A DNA stretch of 64,000 bases from Rhodococcus sp. KRD162 (GTDB lineage: Bacteria > Actinomycetota > Actinomycetes > Mycobacteriales > Mycobacteriaceae). This document shows, one piece after another, positions 35,761 to 44,120 of this stretch. Where the stretch lies: NCBI RefSeq assembly GCF_017168335.1, contig NZ_JABFAU010000006.1, positions 1 through 64,000 on the forward strand. The letters run 5' to 3'. Both the position numbers and the translations under genes were made by a program. The first letter of the stretch is position 1. The number at the start of each line of letters is the position of its first letter. Under the pieces are notes generated by a model. The model did not search any database, was not told where the DNA came from, and was given only the letters and a program-made list of their open reading frames with translations.

Positions 35761-36068
35761 CTAACTCTCCTGGGGTTAGCCGGAACCGGGACGAACTCGC
35801 ACGACTGCTGTTGGCAAGCATGCGCGAGCAGATCTCGATTTTCCCCTCTCGGCGGGGCGCTGCTCGACCGTTCGTGCTGCAATACACCATCTTACTGGGT
35901 ACGGCAAGCCTAGGGCCGAGCGCCGGATGTCCTGTTCACCAGGTTAACGCTGAGCGACGTAAATCCAGAAACAGGGTGTTGTCCGATTAGTCACAGGACC
36001 GATTCAGATAGGGAAAGATCGGCGCAAGAAGGCCTCTACCAGCGGCGATATCGGAGGCGGCAATCGTC
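35761..36068. other. Intergenic region upstream of pckG
   Basis: 308 bases between the pckG start and the DUF6802-like gene stop, both on the minus strand, so this is the pckG control region. TAAGAT on the minus strand (35889-35894) could be a -10 but no -35 is clear. A CTTACTGGGTAC stretch (35891-35902) resembles half of the TetR palindrome at 10939. I see no gene here. Confidence 0.5.
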
Positions 36069-36374
36069 CTACAGCTCGCCGGATTCGGTCATTTCGCCCC
36101 GGCCGATACCGTTCGCTTCTCGAAATATTTCCCAAGTTCGGTATTGCCCATCACGTCCGAAGGCGGTGAACGTGTCTGTCACACCGTCTCCGTCGACATC
36201 GGTCGCCACCGTGATTCCGGCGTCGGTCGTCCGCACGGTGGTCTCGTAGTGACCGTCGCCATCGAGATCGAACAGGTCTGCCGAGACCGCCTGCTCAACC
36301 CCGCTGCCGAGATCGTGATCCGCCATGTCGCCCGGGGAAAGATCACCGGGCCCGAAGCCATCCACCACGTTCAT
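36069..36374 (-). CDS. Small Asp-rich protein, DUF6802-like
   Basis: 101-residue acidic protein with two Asp-rich repeats, LFDLDGDGHYETTVRTTDAG and ATDVDGDGVTDTFTAFGRDG, resembling the DxDxDG calcium-binding loops of FG-GAP/EF-hand-like sequences. It has no signal peptide. Related short proteins occur in actinobacteria without known function. The ATG at 36374 has GTGAGG about 6 nt upstream. Lies downstream of the GTPase pair on the same strand, 110 bases away. Confidence 0.7.
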   Translation of the reverse strand: MNVVDGFGPGDLSPGDMADHDLGSGVEQAVSADLFDLDGDGHYETTVRTTDAGITVATDVDGDGVTDTFTAFGRDGQYRTWEIFREANGIGRGEMTESGEL

Positions 36375-36484
36375 CGACGCCTCACCTCGCTGTACCGACT
36401 CTGCGGTCTACTCAGATTGAGCTCTACTGACACCGCGCTCTACCGAATTCGACGCACCGGCTGCTCGAACGGTTCCGTGGCCGC

Positions 36485-37966
36485 CTACATCTCCTGGGCG
36501 GATTCGCGGGGTACGACGGCGCTGTCGGGCCCGCGGAATCGCTCCATCCCCCGCTCGAGCGCAGACAGGTCGCGATCGCACGCCGACAGCAATGCCGATC
36601 GACGGTCGGCGAGCGCTCTCAGTTCGGCGTCCACCTCCGCGAGCGCGAGGTCGATACTGGCCGCCGCCTCCCGGTCCGCCGCCGCGAGGGCGATCGCAAG
36701 CACCGACTCCGCGTCGAGAATGCGGGAGAGCAACCGCTGCTCCACTGCAGACTTCACTCCGGCCAGGCATTCCTGCGTCCAGCCCCGCAAGTGCGCCCTG
36801 TCGGCCACCAGTGCCCGCGAACGCGTCAACCACCAGGCCAGCACACCGCCGAGCACGAGGGTGATCGCGGTGTTTGCCACCGCCCACGCCGGCACCAGTG
36901 CCATCGGGGAGAGAACCAACCGCCCGATCCCCACCCCGGCGGAGGCACCGACCACGATCATGATGGCGTCCTCGATCCCGCGACGCCGCGATGGAGCGAC
37001 GACATCGATCGGCTCGTCCGTCGCTTCCGGCTGCACCGGCCGATTGTCGAGTCCCAGCTCGGTCTCCACTGCTCGCAATCCGGCCGTCAACGCGGCGTCG
37101 GCTCGCCCTTGTGCGTCGCGCGCGGACTCGGCGATATGGGCGGGTAAGTGCTCGAGTTCAGCGCGGCGGGCCGTATCGATTGTCTGCCTGAACTCGATGC
37201 CGAGCCCCCGTAGATCCTCGGCAGCGGCGTGGACGGAATCCACCCGAACTCGCTGAATTCGATTGTGCAGCAGTGCACGTCGATCGCCGCCGAGGCTCTG
37301 CCGTTCGGCCAGAAGTGCTGCGCGACGCGCTCGGAGAGGGGTAGCGTCACTTCCCCCGGTCACCGTCCGTGCCTTGGCCACGATCGACGCCCGTGCTTCG
37401 GCTGCGCTGTGCAGTACTGCCGCTGCGTATTTGCGCTGTGCCCCGAGCGTTGGAGCCTGCACCAGCAGTGCACCGAGTCGGTCCGCTAACTCCTCCAGAC
37501 CCGATTGGCCCGACATCACCGCGTCGCCGCTGTCCCGCCCCATCCGAGCCAACCGAGCCGAGATCGGATGAAACGAGCACTCCACCGCCCGCGGCACGCA
37601 CTCGGCCACGAGGTCGCTGTCGGCGGCCACCACATCCCGCCAGTGTCGATGCACGTCTATCTTGTTCACCACGAACACCGTCGGCGTCGATTCGAGGGCC
37701 ACTCGCCACTGCTCCAGCTCGATGCGTCCGATCGGTGCCGACGCGTCGACGACGATCACGACGACGGCGGCCTCGGCCACCGAGTCCGCGAATGCGAGAC
37801 CGGTGAGCCCGGTCAGCTCGGCGCGTAGTTCCGACTTGCCCGATCCGGCCGTGCCCGTGAGGAAGACACCGTTGGGCCGACTGTGCCGAGCTGCTCCGAT
37901 GGCGTCGAGCGCGTCCGAATTCCACCGTCGTAGAACGCTTTTCATGTCCTCCGACAGCGCGATCAT
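36485..37966 (-). CDS. Membrane-associated GTPase (Rv0210-like)
   Basis: 493 residues. N-terminal G domain: P-loop GTAGSGKS (38-45), VVIVVDAS for strand 3 and VVNKIDVH with the NKxD motif (101-104). After about residue 160 the chain is helical with coiled-coil character, then two hydrophobic helices (IMIVVGASAGVGIGRLVLSP and AWAVANTAITLVLGGVLAWW) and another helical part. This order of GTPase, stalk, hydrophobic hairpin and stalk is like dynamin-related membrane-remodelling proteins, but assignment is inference. ATG 37966 overlaps the stop of the upstream GTPase gene (ATGA). Matches Rv0210 by place and length. Confidence 0.8.
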   Translation of the reverse strand: MIALSEDMKSVLRRWNSDALDAIGAARHSRPNGVFLTGTAGSGKSELRAELTGLTGLAFADSVAEAAVVVIVVDASAPIGRIELEQWRVALESTPTVFVVNKIDVHRHWRDVVAADSDLVAECVPRAVECSFHPISARLARMGRDSGDAVMSGQSGLEELADRLGALLVQAPTLGAQRKYAAAVLHSAAEARASIVAKARTVTGGSDATPLRARRAALLAERQSLGGDRRALLHNRIQRVRVDSVHAAAEDLRGLGIEFRQTIDTARRAELEHLPAHIAESARDAQGRADAALTAGLRAVETELGLDNRPVQPEATDEPIDVVAPSRRRGIEDAIMIVVGASAGVGIGRLVLSPMALVPAWAVANTAITLVLGGVLAWWLTRSRALVADRAHLRGWTQECLAGVKSAVEQRLLSRILDAESVLAIALAAADREAAASIDLALAEVDAELRALADRRSALLSACDRDLSALERGMERFRGPDSAVVPRESAQEM

Positions 37967-39108
37967 CGACCCAGCAATCGGACGTGGCCTCGGCACAGCG
38001 CCAGTGCCGATCGACGCACGTCCGAGTCCTTCGCGGTCGCTGCGCGCTGCTTCCACAGGGCCGCTTGTTGCACCGTCTCCCACTCCGAACCGGTCTCGAT
38101 CGGGACCCCGAGATGCAGAGCTGCGCAGCGCATCTCAGCGGCCACCGCCTCGTCCGAGGCCAGATACGACTCGACGGCGCCGCGGACGTGCCGATGCCCA
38201 GCCGCGATCTGCCGCAAGCTTCGGTGCAGATCCGCGTCACGGTTGGCCGCAGCTGTCGATACAGCCGCCGAGACCGCCTCGACCAGGGCATCCAGACCTG
38301 ACGCTTCGACCAGTATCTGCACGAGATCGTCGTCGGAAGGTACGGGAGTGGAGCCTGCGGAACGACCAGAAGGTACGGGAATCGGCCGGCGCAGTGCACT
38401 GACGAGCAGGGCAAGGCCACGCAGCTCGATGCAGTCGACAAGATCTTCCCGGCGGCGGCCCGACAGCGCGATATCGGCGGCCTGAAACCGTTCGACCGTC
38501 AGCAGGTCGGCAGGCCCGAGATCGGCGGCGGCAACGGTCCGTACGTCGTCCATGACGAGTGGCGTACCGGAGCTCCCCGAGCCGCGAAGTCCCGCGGCCA
38601 TCGTCCCCATCACCGGAAGGACGGCCAGACCGAGCTGTTCCGATGCGGCCGCGGCGGCCGCTGCCGGGTCGTCGAGGGTGTCGGCTTTGGTCAACACCAC
38701 GACAGTTCCGTTGTGCGCGCCACGTGACGGAGATGTCAGAGCGGCGCTGTCGTCCGGTGAGATCGCGCCGGCGAAGACGTACACCAGTACATCGCCAACC
38801 GATCTGTCTACGTCTGCACTCTCGGTGCTCCGCGCTGTTGCACCGTTATCCGCTTCGTTGCTCTCGTGTATCTGGACGTCGAGCCCGTCGGCGTCCAGAT
38901 CGGCCGACTCGAGCACGGCGCGGACGGCGGACTTCCCCACTCCCGGTCGGCCTGCGACCCGGACGAGGAGTGGCCGGAGTCGGCGGTGCACGGCGGTAGC
39001 GATCGCCTCCCGGGCCGCTGCGTCCGACGTCGATCCGTCGGTTTCGCTCGGGCCCGCTGCGGTGCGGTCACGTAGACGGTTCAGACTCGTCTCGGCGACG
39101 TTCGTCAT
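37963..39108 (-). CDS. P-loop GTPase-like protein (Rv0209-like)
   Basis: 381 residues. Walker A GRPGVGKS (53-60) and a TKAD motif (140-143) in VVVLTKADTL fit a TRAFAC-type GTPase with a variant NKxD. The C-terminal half is helical with no clear membrane helix, so it differs from its partner gene by lacking the hydrophobic hairpin. Residues 246-259 (VPSGRSAGSTPVPS) come from an in-frame 33-bp copy of the dispersed repeat. Upstream GGGGGG serves as ribosome binding site for ATG 39108. Divergent from trmB and coupled to the membrane GTPase downstream, so the two probably act as a pair. Confidence 0.78.
   Translation of the reverse strand: MTNVAETSLNRLRDRTAAGPSETDGSTSDAAAREAIATAVHRRLRPLLVRVAGRPGVGKSAVRAVLESADLDADGLDVQIHESNEADNGATARSTESADVDRSVGDVLVYVFAGAISPDDSAALTSPSRGAHNGTVVVLTKADTLDDPAAAAAAASEQLGLAVLPVMGTMAAGLRGSGSSGTPLVMDDVRTVAAADLGPADLLTVERFQAADIALSGRRREDLVDCIELRGLALLVSALRRPIPVPSGRSAGSTPVPSDDDLVQILVEASGLDALVEAVSAAVSTAAANRDADLHRSLRQIAAGHRHVRGAVESYLASDEAVAAEMRCAALHLGVPIETGSEWETVQQAALWKQRAATAKDSDVRRSALALCRGHVRLLGR
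38336..38380. repeat. Dispersed repeat copy inside the Rv0209-like gene
   Basis: Reverse-oriented core GGAGTGGAGCCTGCGGAACG (within 38344-38367) flanked by exact 12-bp copies of GAAGGTACGGGA (38336-38347 and 38369-38380), 33 bases apart. The 33-bp length keeps the GTPase reading frame open. Confidence 0.8.
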
Positions 39109-39331
39109 CGATCCCCCCAGAACGACCCGCCGTCCACCCGTACCCGGCGCACAGCCCCCTGCTGCGGCACCGATTCTGACACATCGGGACGCTGTGAAGC
39201 CGGTTCGTGAGAATTGCAGCGTTGTAATTCGTAGTCGGCGTTCGGCCCCTGATCAGCGCCGGGAACGCAAGTCTCAACTTCAACTCGAGACCCACCTGTC
39301 ACACACTCCGTGGATGCGCGACAATGGACCG

Positions 39332-40072
39332 GTGAACGAGCCCCAGGACACCTCTGTCGACACCGAGGACGACGCCGTGCAGACCCACGAACGGGGCTCT
39401 CGGCTGTACCCACGAGTGACGAGCTTTCGCTCTCGGCGCGGAGCACTGACCGAGGCTCAGCAGAGCACCTGGGACAACCTGTGGCCGCGAATCGGCCGCG
39501 ATGTCGCCGACGAGCAGATCGACATCGACTCCTGGTTCGGCCGCAGCGGCCCGGCGATCCTCGAGATCGGATCCGGCACCGGCACCGCCACGACCGCAAT
39601 GGCTGCGGCCGAGCCGCACGTCAACCTCATGGCGGTCGAGGTGTACCGCCCGGGTCTGGCACAGACGCTGCAACAGATAGAGCGAGAAGGCATCGAGAAC
39701 ATCCGACTGTTACGCGGTGACGCGATGGATGTACTGGAGAACATGCTCTGCACGGAGTCGTTGACCGGCGTTCGGGTCTTCTTTCCCGATCCCTGGCCCA
39801 AGGCTCGCCACCACAAACGTCGCCTGCTTCAGGGGCCGACGTTCGCGATGATCGCGGATCGGCTGAAACCGGGTGGCGTTCTGCACGTGGCCACCGATCA
39901 CTCCGAATACGCTGAGTGGATTGCCGAGGCCGGGAACGCCGAGCCCGGTTTGACCGTTCTCGATTGGGAATCACCCATGACGCACGAGCGGCCGGTGACC
40001 AAGTTCGAGGGCAAGGCGCAGCAGATCGGTAGCTCGGTGACGGAATTGATCTGGGGAAAGAAGACATCATGA
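39332..40072 (+). CDS. trmB: tRNA (guanine(46)-N7)-methyltransferase TrmB
   Basis: About 246 residues. Makes m7G46 in the tRNA variable loop with SAM. Motifs: SRRGALTEAQQSTWD, SAM site ILEIGSGTGTATTAMA, GDAMDVL and the TrmB signature VFFPDPWPKARHHKRRLLQ, then LHVATDHSEYAEW. The GTG at 39332 is preferred because GACAAT lies exactly six bases upstream, which would make the mRNA leaderless; ATG 39314 is the alternative. Overlaps the NYN gene by 4 bp (ATGA), starting a trmB-NYN-mmpL3 operon. Confidence 0.92.
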   Translation: MNEPQDTSVDTEDDAVQTHERGSRLYPRVTSFRSRRGALTEAQQSTWDNLWPRIGRDVADEQIDIDSWFGRSGPAILEIGSGTGTATTAMAAAEPHVNLMAVEVYRPGLAQTLQQIEREGIENIRLLRGDAMDVLENMLCTESLTGVRVFFPDPWPKARHHKRRLLQGPTFAMIADRLKPGGVLHVATDHSEYAEWIAEAGNAEPGLTVLDWESPMTHERPVTKFEGKAQQIGSSVTELIWGKKTS

Positions 40073-40773
40073 GCGTCAGTACCGACATGCCCGACACCGT
40101 GATCGACCCCTCCGAGCTCGGTGCGATCGGTGACTCGCGCCACACCAAGCGAGTCCTGCTGGTCTGGGATGCCCCCAACCTGGACATGGGACTCGGCGCG
40201 ATTCTGGGCGGTAGACCAACGGCCGCCTACCGCCCCCGGTTCGATGCGCTGGGCCGATGGCTGCTCAGCCGCACCGCCGAACTCTCCGCCTCGAGCACCA
40301 TGACCCTCGAGCCCGAGGCGACGGTATTCACCAACATCGCTCCCGGCAGCGCCGATGTCGTCCGGCCCTGGGTCGAAGCATTGCGTAACGTGGGGTTCGC
40401 GGTGTTCGCCAAGCCCAAGGTCGACGAAGACAGCGATGTCGACGAAGACATGCTCGACCATATCGACTTCCGCAACCGTGACGGCGGCCTCGCCGGGGTC
40501 ATGGTCGCGTCGGCCGACGGTCAAGCGTTCAAGGGCCCCTTGGAGGCCATCGCAGCGACCGGAGTGCCCGTGCAGGTACTGGGCTTTCGGGAGCACGCAA
40601 GCTGGGCTGTCACGTCCGACATTCTGGAGTTCCTCGATCTGGAGGACATTCCGGGGGTCTTCCGTGAACCACTGCCTCGGATGAGTCTCGATTCGCTCCC
40701 CGACGAGGGCGCGTGGCTGCAGCCCTTCCGACCGCTGTCCGCCCTGCTCGTCGGGCGCCAAGGAGTTTCTTAA
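40069..40773 (+). CDS. NYN (PIN-like) domain protein, Rv0207c-like
   Basis: 234 residues. A NYN domain is a PIN-like fold usually acting as a metal-dependent RNase; acidic candidates are seen in LLVWDAPNLDMGL, DEDMLDHIDF and GVMVASADGQAF. The family is always found between trmB and mmpL3 in mycolata. Its RNA target and whether it is an active nuclease are unknown. Overlaps trmB by 4 bp and ends one base before mmpL3. Confidence 0.85.
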   Translation: MSVSTDMPDTVIDPSELGAIGDSRHTKRVLLVWDAPNLDMGLGAILGGRPTAAYRPRFDALGRWLLSRTAELSASSTMTLEPEATVFTNIAPGSADVVRPWVEALRNVGFAVFAKPKVDEDSDVDEDMLDHIDFRNRDGGLAGVMVASADGQAFKGPLEAIAATGVPVQVLGFREHASWAVTSDILEFLDLEDIPGVFREPLPRMSLDSLPDEGAWLQPFRPLSALLVGRQGVS

Positions 40774-43700
40774 GTGTTCGCCAGATGGGGAGACATCGTC
40801 TACCGCCTGCGGTACACCGTCATCGGTGTCATGGTGGCTGCACTGTTGGGCTTCGCTGCCTACGGTCTCGATCTCAACAGCCATCTCAGTCAGAGCGGCT
40901 GGGACGATCCCACGTCGGAATCGGCTCAGGCTGCCCGTCTGGCAGATACGACGTTCGGCCGCGACAAGCAGGGTGACGTCATCGTCCTCTACACCGCGCC
41001 CGAGGGCTCGACCATCGACGATCCGACGTTCCAGTCCAAGATCATCGCCAACCTCGATTCGCTCACGGCCGACCATCCCGATCAGATCGACAAAGTCAAC
41101 GCCAGCTACTTCAAGACGGCGGTCGCGCCCAGCCTCCCTGTTCTCGGTACCTCCGACAAGCAACATGCAATTGCCAGCATCGCCATCAAAGGCGACAACG
41201 ACACCGAACTGACGAACAACTTCCAGGCCGTCAAGGACGCGTTCTACATCGATGGCGTCAATGTGCAGGTGACCGGCCTACAGGCCGTGGCAGGCGCGCT
41301 GCAGTCGACGATGGCAGGCGACATCCACCGGATGGAATTGCTCGCCATCCCTGCCGTCGCGGTGCTGCTGTTCTTCATCTTCGGTGGCGTCGTCGCTGCC
41401 GCGCTGCCGTTGATCATCGGCGGCCTGACGGTCGTCGGAGCCAACGGCATCGTGAAGGTGTTCACCAACTTCACCGAGGTCAACTCGTTCGTCGCGCCCG
41501 TGGTCTCGCTCGTCGGCCTCGGCCTCGCTATCGACTACGGATTGTTCATCGTGTCGAGATTCCGAGAAGAACTCGGCGACGGCTATACGACGCGACAGGC
41601 CGTCCGCCGCACCGTCATGACGGCCGGTCGCACGGTCGTGTTCTCCGCAACGATGATCGTCGCGTCCCTCGGCGGCCTGCTGCTGTTCCCGCAGGGCTTC
41701 CTCAAGTCGGTGGCCTACGGCTCCATCGCCACCGTCGCACTCGCGGCACTGACCGCCATCACGATTCTGCCCGCGATCCTCGCCATCCTCGGCCCGCGCG
41801 TCGATGCGCTCGGCCTGAAGTTCATGCGCAAGACCAAGTCGAGCGAGGAAATCGAGAACGGCATGTGGGGCCGACTCACCCGCTGGGTGATGCGCAACCC
41901 CGTCAAGGTCACCGTGCCCATCGTGCTCGGTCTGGTGCTCCTGACGCTGCCCGTCGGCAACATCAAATTCGGCGGCATCAACGAGACCTACCTGCCTCCG
42001 GACAACGTCACCCGCGTCGCGCAGGGCGAGTTCGATTCCCTCTTCCCAGGCCAGCGCACCGAGCCCATCAAACTGGTGATCAGCAACGCGCAGGGCGCCA
42101 ACCTGGCCCAGATCACGAACCAAGCCGACAACGCTCCGGGCCTGGTCGAGAAGTTCACACCCGTCGGCGCCAGCAAAGACGGCGTCATCGTGTTCAAAGC
42201 CGGCCTGGTCGATCGCAACGACTCGAAGCCGGCGATCGACTACCTGCGCAGCATCGACGTCCCGGACGGGGCGACGGTTCTCGTGGGCGGCACCCCTGCC
42301 ATCGAGCAGGACTCCATCAGTGCGCTCATCGACAAACTGCCACTGATGGCCGTGCTGGTGGTGTTCATCGTGACGCTGCTGATGTTCTTGACGTTCGGAT
42401 CGTTGGTGCTGCCGATCAAGGCGGTGCTCATGACCGTCCTCGGCCTCGGGGCCACCATGGGAATTCTGACGTGGATATTCATCGACGGAAACGGCGCGGG
42501 GCTGATGAACTTCACCCCCGGACCGATCATGGCCCCGGTCTTGGTGCTGATCATCTCCATCGTGTTCGGACTGTCCACCGACTACGAGGTATTCCTACTC
42601 TCCAGAATGGTGGAGGCACGCGAAAAGGGTGCCAGCACAAGCGAAGCCATCCGGATCGGCACCTCGCACACCGGACGCATCATCACCGCCGCAGCCTTGA
42701 TCCTCATCGTCGTCACCGGAGCATTCGCGTTCTCCGATCTGGTGATGATGAAGTACATCGCCTACGGCATGATCGCCGCACTCATCATCGACGCCACCCT
42801 GATCCGCATGTTCCTCGTGCCTGCCACGATGAAGCTGCTCGGCGACGACTGCTGGTGGGCCCCGCAGTGGATGAAGCGCATTCAGCGCAAGCTCGGACTC
42901 GGCGAGACAATTCTCGAGGACGAACTCCTCCCGATCGCCGACGTTCCCGAACTCGCCCTGGCCGGGGGCGCGCCGTCCACCAAAGTCGCACCGCCCATCC
43001 GTCCGGCACCGCGCCGCAGCGAACCACTCACCGAGCCCATTCCCGTTGTCGCACCGCATGGTTCAGGCCCCATCAGGGCGACTCACGCGGCGAAGGAAGA
43101 GTCCCGGCGCACCGTGACGGGGCGGCCGGCAACACCACCCGAGGACGAACCGACTCGCGCAACTCAGGCCGCCCCTGCGCCTCGACGCGCTCCCGAGCCG
43201 GCCCCGAGCCGGCCGGTGCCGCCGCGTCCAACCGTCGAACCGGAGCCGACCCAGGCTGCCGATGTTGTTCGTCCTGCGTCCCCGGCCGATTCGGACGCCG
43301 CTCCCCCGTCGGCTCGGCCCCCGCGCCCATCGAGTGCTCCCCGACCACCGGTCGCGCCGCCCAGTCGAAGCCGTGTCGGGCGGGCACCACGAGCCGAGGA
43401 ACCCGACTCACGATCGATCGAGAGTTGGCTCGCCGACCTGCGTGCACCCAGTGCATCTCCGCCGTCGAGTCGGCCGAGTTCGACGAGCACAGGCGCAGGC
43501 GCAGGCCGGAATGGGTCCCACAACGGTTCCACAGCCGAGGGCACGGGCCAGAACGAATCGGGCTACAACGGTTCCGCTTCCGAGGACGCGGGCCACAACG
43601 GGCGTGCCGATAACGGTTCGTCACAGAACGGTTCCCCTCGGAACGGCTACGTCAGCAATGCATCCGGGCGCAACAGCACCAATGCATCCGGCCGCAACGG

Positions 43701-43968
43701 CACCAATGGCTCCGAGCGCAACAGCACAAATGGCTCCGGGCGCAACAGCACCAATGGCTCCGGACGCACCGACACCGAGCAGAACGGGTCCGAGCACAAC
43801 GGAAGCGGCCACACCGAACCCACGCCGAGCGAGTCACCCAAGCCCTCGGGCCGACGGGCAGCACCGTCCACCGAAGGCGGAGACAGCGGTCGTCATCGCG
43901 GCGGCGAGAACGGACAGGTGGTCAGCGTCAGCGAACTGATCGCCCGCGAGCGCAATCGTTCACGCTGA
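40774..43968 (+). CDS. mmpL3: MmpL3-type RND transporter (trehalose monomycolate exporter)
   Basis: 1064 residues; MMPL/RND family. Membrane core to about residue 710 with two porter domains; proton-relay motifs GLGLAIDYGLFIVSRFREE in the first half and FGLSTDYEVFLLSRMVEA in the second (paired Asp-Tyr). Position after trmB and NYN makes it the orthologue of MmpL3 (Rv0206c), which exports trehalose monomycolate across the inner membrane. GTG 40774 follows AAGGAG. It has an unusually long cytoplasmic tail (about 355 residues): Pro-rich, then Asn/Gly/Ser-rich repeats, then a charged end. A second, tail-less copy follows. Confidence 0.93.
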   Translation: MFARWGDIVYRLRYTVIGVMVAALLGFAAYGLDLNSHLSQSGWDDPTSESAQAARLADTTFGRDKQGDVIVLYTAPEGSTIDDPTFQSKIIANLDSLTADHPDQIDKVNASYFKTAVAPSLPVLGTSDKQHAIASIAIKGDNDTELTNNFQAVKDAFYIDGVNVQVTGLQAVAGALQSTMAGDIHRMELLAIPAVAVLLFFIFGGVVAAALPLIIGGLTVVGANGIVKVFTNFTEVNSFVAPVVSLVGLGLAIDYGLFIVSRFREELGDGYTTRQAVRRTVMTAGRTVVFSATMIVASLGGLLLFPQGFLKSVAYGSIATVALAALTAITILPAILAILGPRVDALGLKFMRKTKSSEEIENGMWGRLTRWVMRNPVKVTVPIVLGLVLLTLPVGNIKFGGINETYLPPDNVTRVAQGEFDSLFPGQRTEPIKLVISNAQGANLAQITNQADNAPGLVEKFTPVGASKDGVIVFKAGLVDRNDSKPAIDYLRSIDVPDGATVLVGGTPAIEQDSISALIDKLPLMAVLVVFIVTLLMFLTFGSLVLPIKAVLMTVLGLGATMGILTWIFIDGNGAGLMNFTPGPIMAPVLVLIISIVFGLSTDYEVFLLSRMVEAREKGASTSEAIRIGTSHTGRIITAAALILIVVTGAFAFSDLVMMKYIAYGMIAALIIDATLIRMFLVPATMKLLGDDCWWAPQWMKRIQRKLGLGETILEDELLPIADVPELALAGGAPSTKVAPPIRPAPRRSEPLTEPIPVVAPHGSGPIRATHAAKEESRRTVTGRPATPPEDEPTRATQAAPAPRRAPEPAPSRPVPPRPTVEPEPTQAADVVRPASPADSDAAPPSARPPRPSSAPRPPVAPPSRSRVGRAPRAEEPDSRSIESWLADLRAPSASPPSSRPSSTSTGAGAGRNGSHNGSTAEGTGQNESGYNGSASEDAGHNGRADNGSSQNGSPRNGYVSNASGRNSTNASGRNGTNGSERNSTNGSGRNSTNGSGRTDTEQNGSEHNGSGHTEPTPSESPKPSGRRAAPSTEGGDSGRHRGGENGQVVSVSELIARERNRSR
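43657..43776. repeat. Five tandem 24-bp repeats in the mmpL3 tail
   Basis: Units starting at 43657, 43681, 43705, 43729 and 43753 encode NASGRNST, NASGRNGT, NGSERNST, NGSGRNST and NGSGRTDT. This is a coding minisatellite likely to vary in copy number between strains. Confidence 0.85.
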
Positions 43969-43983
43969 CGATCGGATGAACCG

Positions 43984-44002
43984 GCTGTCTTCTCCAGACA
44001 GC
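43984..44002 (+). terminator. Small hairpin after mmpL3
   Basis: GCTGTCT / AGACAGC stem with TCTCC loop, 15 bases past the mmpL3 stop, with no T-run; may attenuate read-through into the second transporter gene. Confidence 0.4.
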
Positions 44003-44031
44003 TCCCCGAGCAGTGCTCCCGCCCCCGGGAG

Positions 44032-44057
44032 GATCGTTTCGCAGGCTACACTCCCGC
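44032..44057. repeat. Diverged copy of the dispersed repeat
   Basis: ATCGTTTCGCAGGCTACACT has three differences over 27 bases from the last unit at 32946. Between the two mmpL genes, just upstream of the second. Confidence 0.7.
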
Positions 44058-44120
44058 TTCAAGGGTCGGGTTCACTCACGAGGCGGATCGTCGCGTGTAC
44101 CGAGGGGGAGTTCTACACAC

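Noticed and set aside
38552-39331. Open frame extending trmB far upstream
   Set aside because: It is antisense to the Rv0209-like gene and has Ser/Arg-rich shadow composition; TrmB homology starts after 39332.
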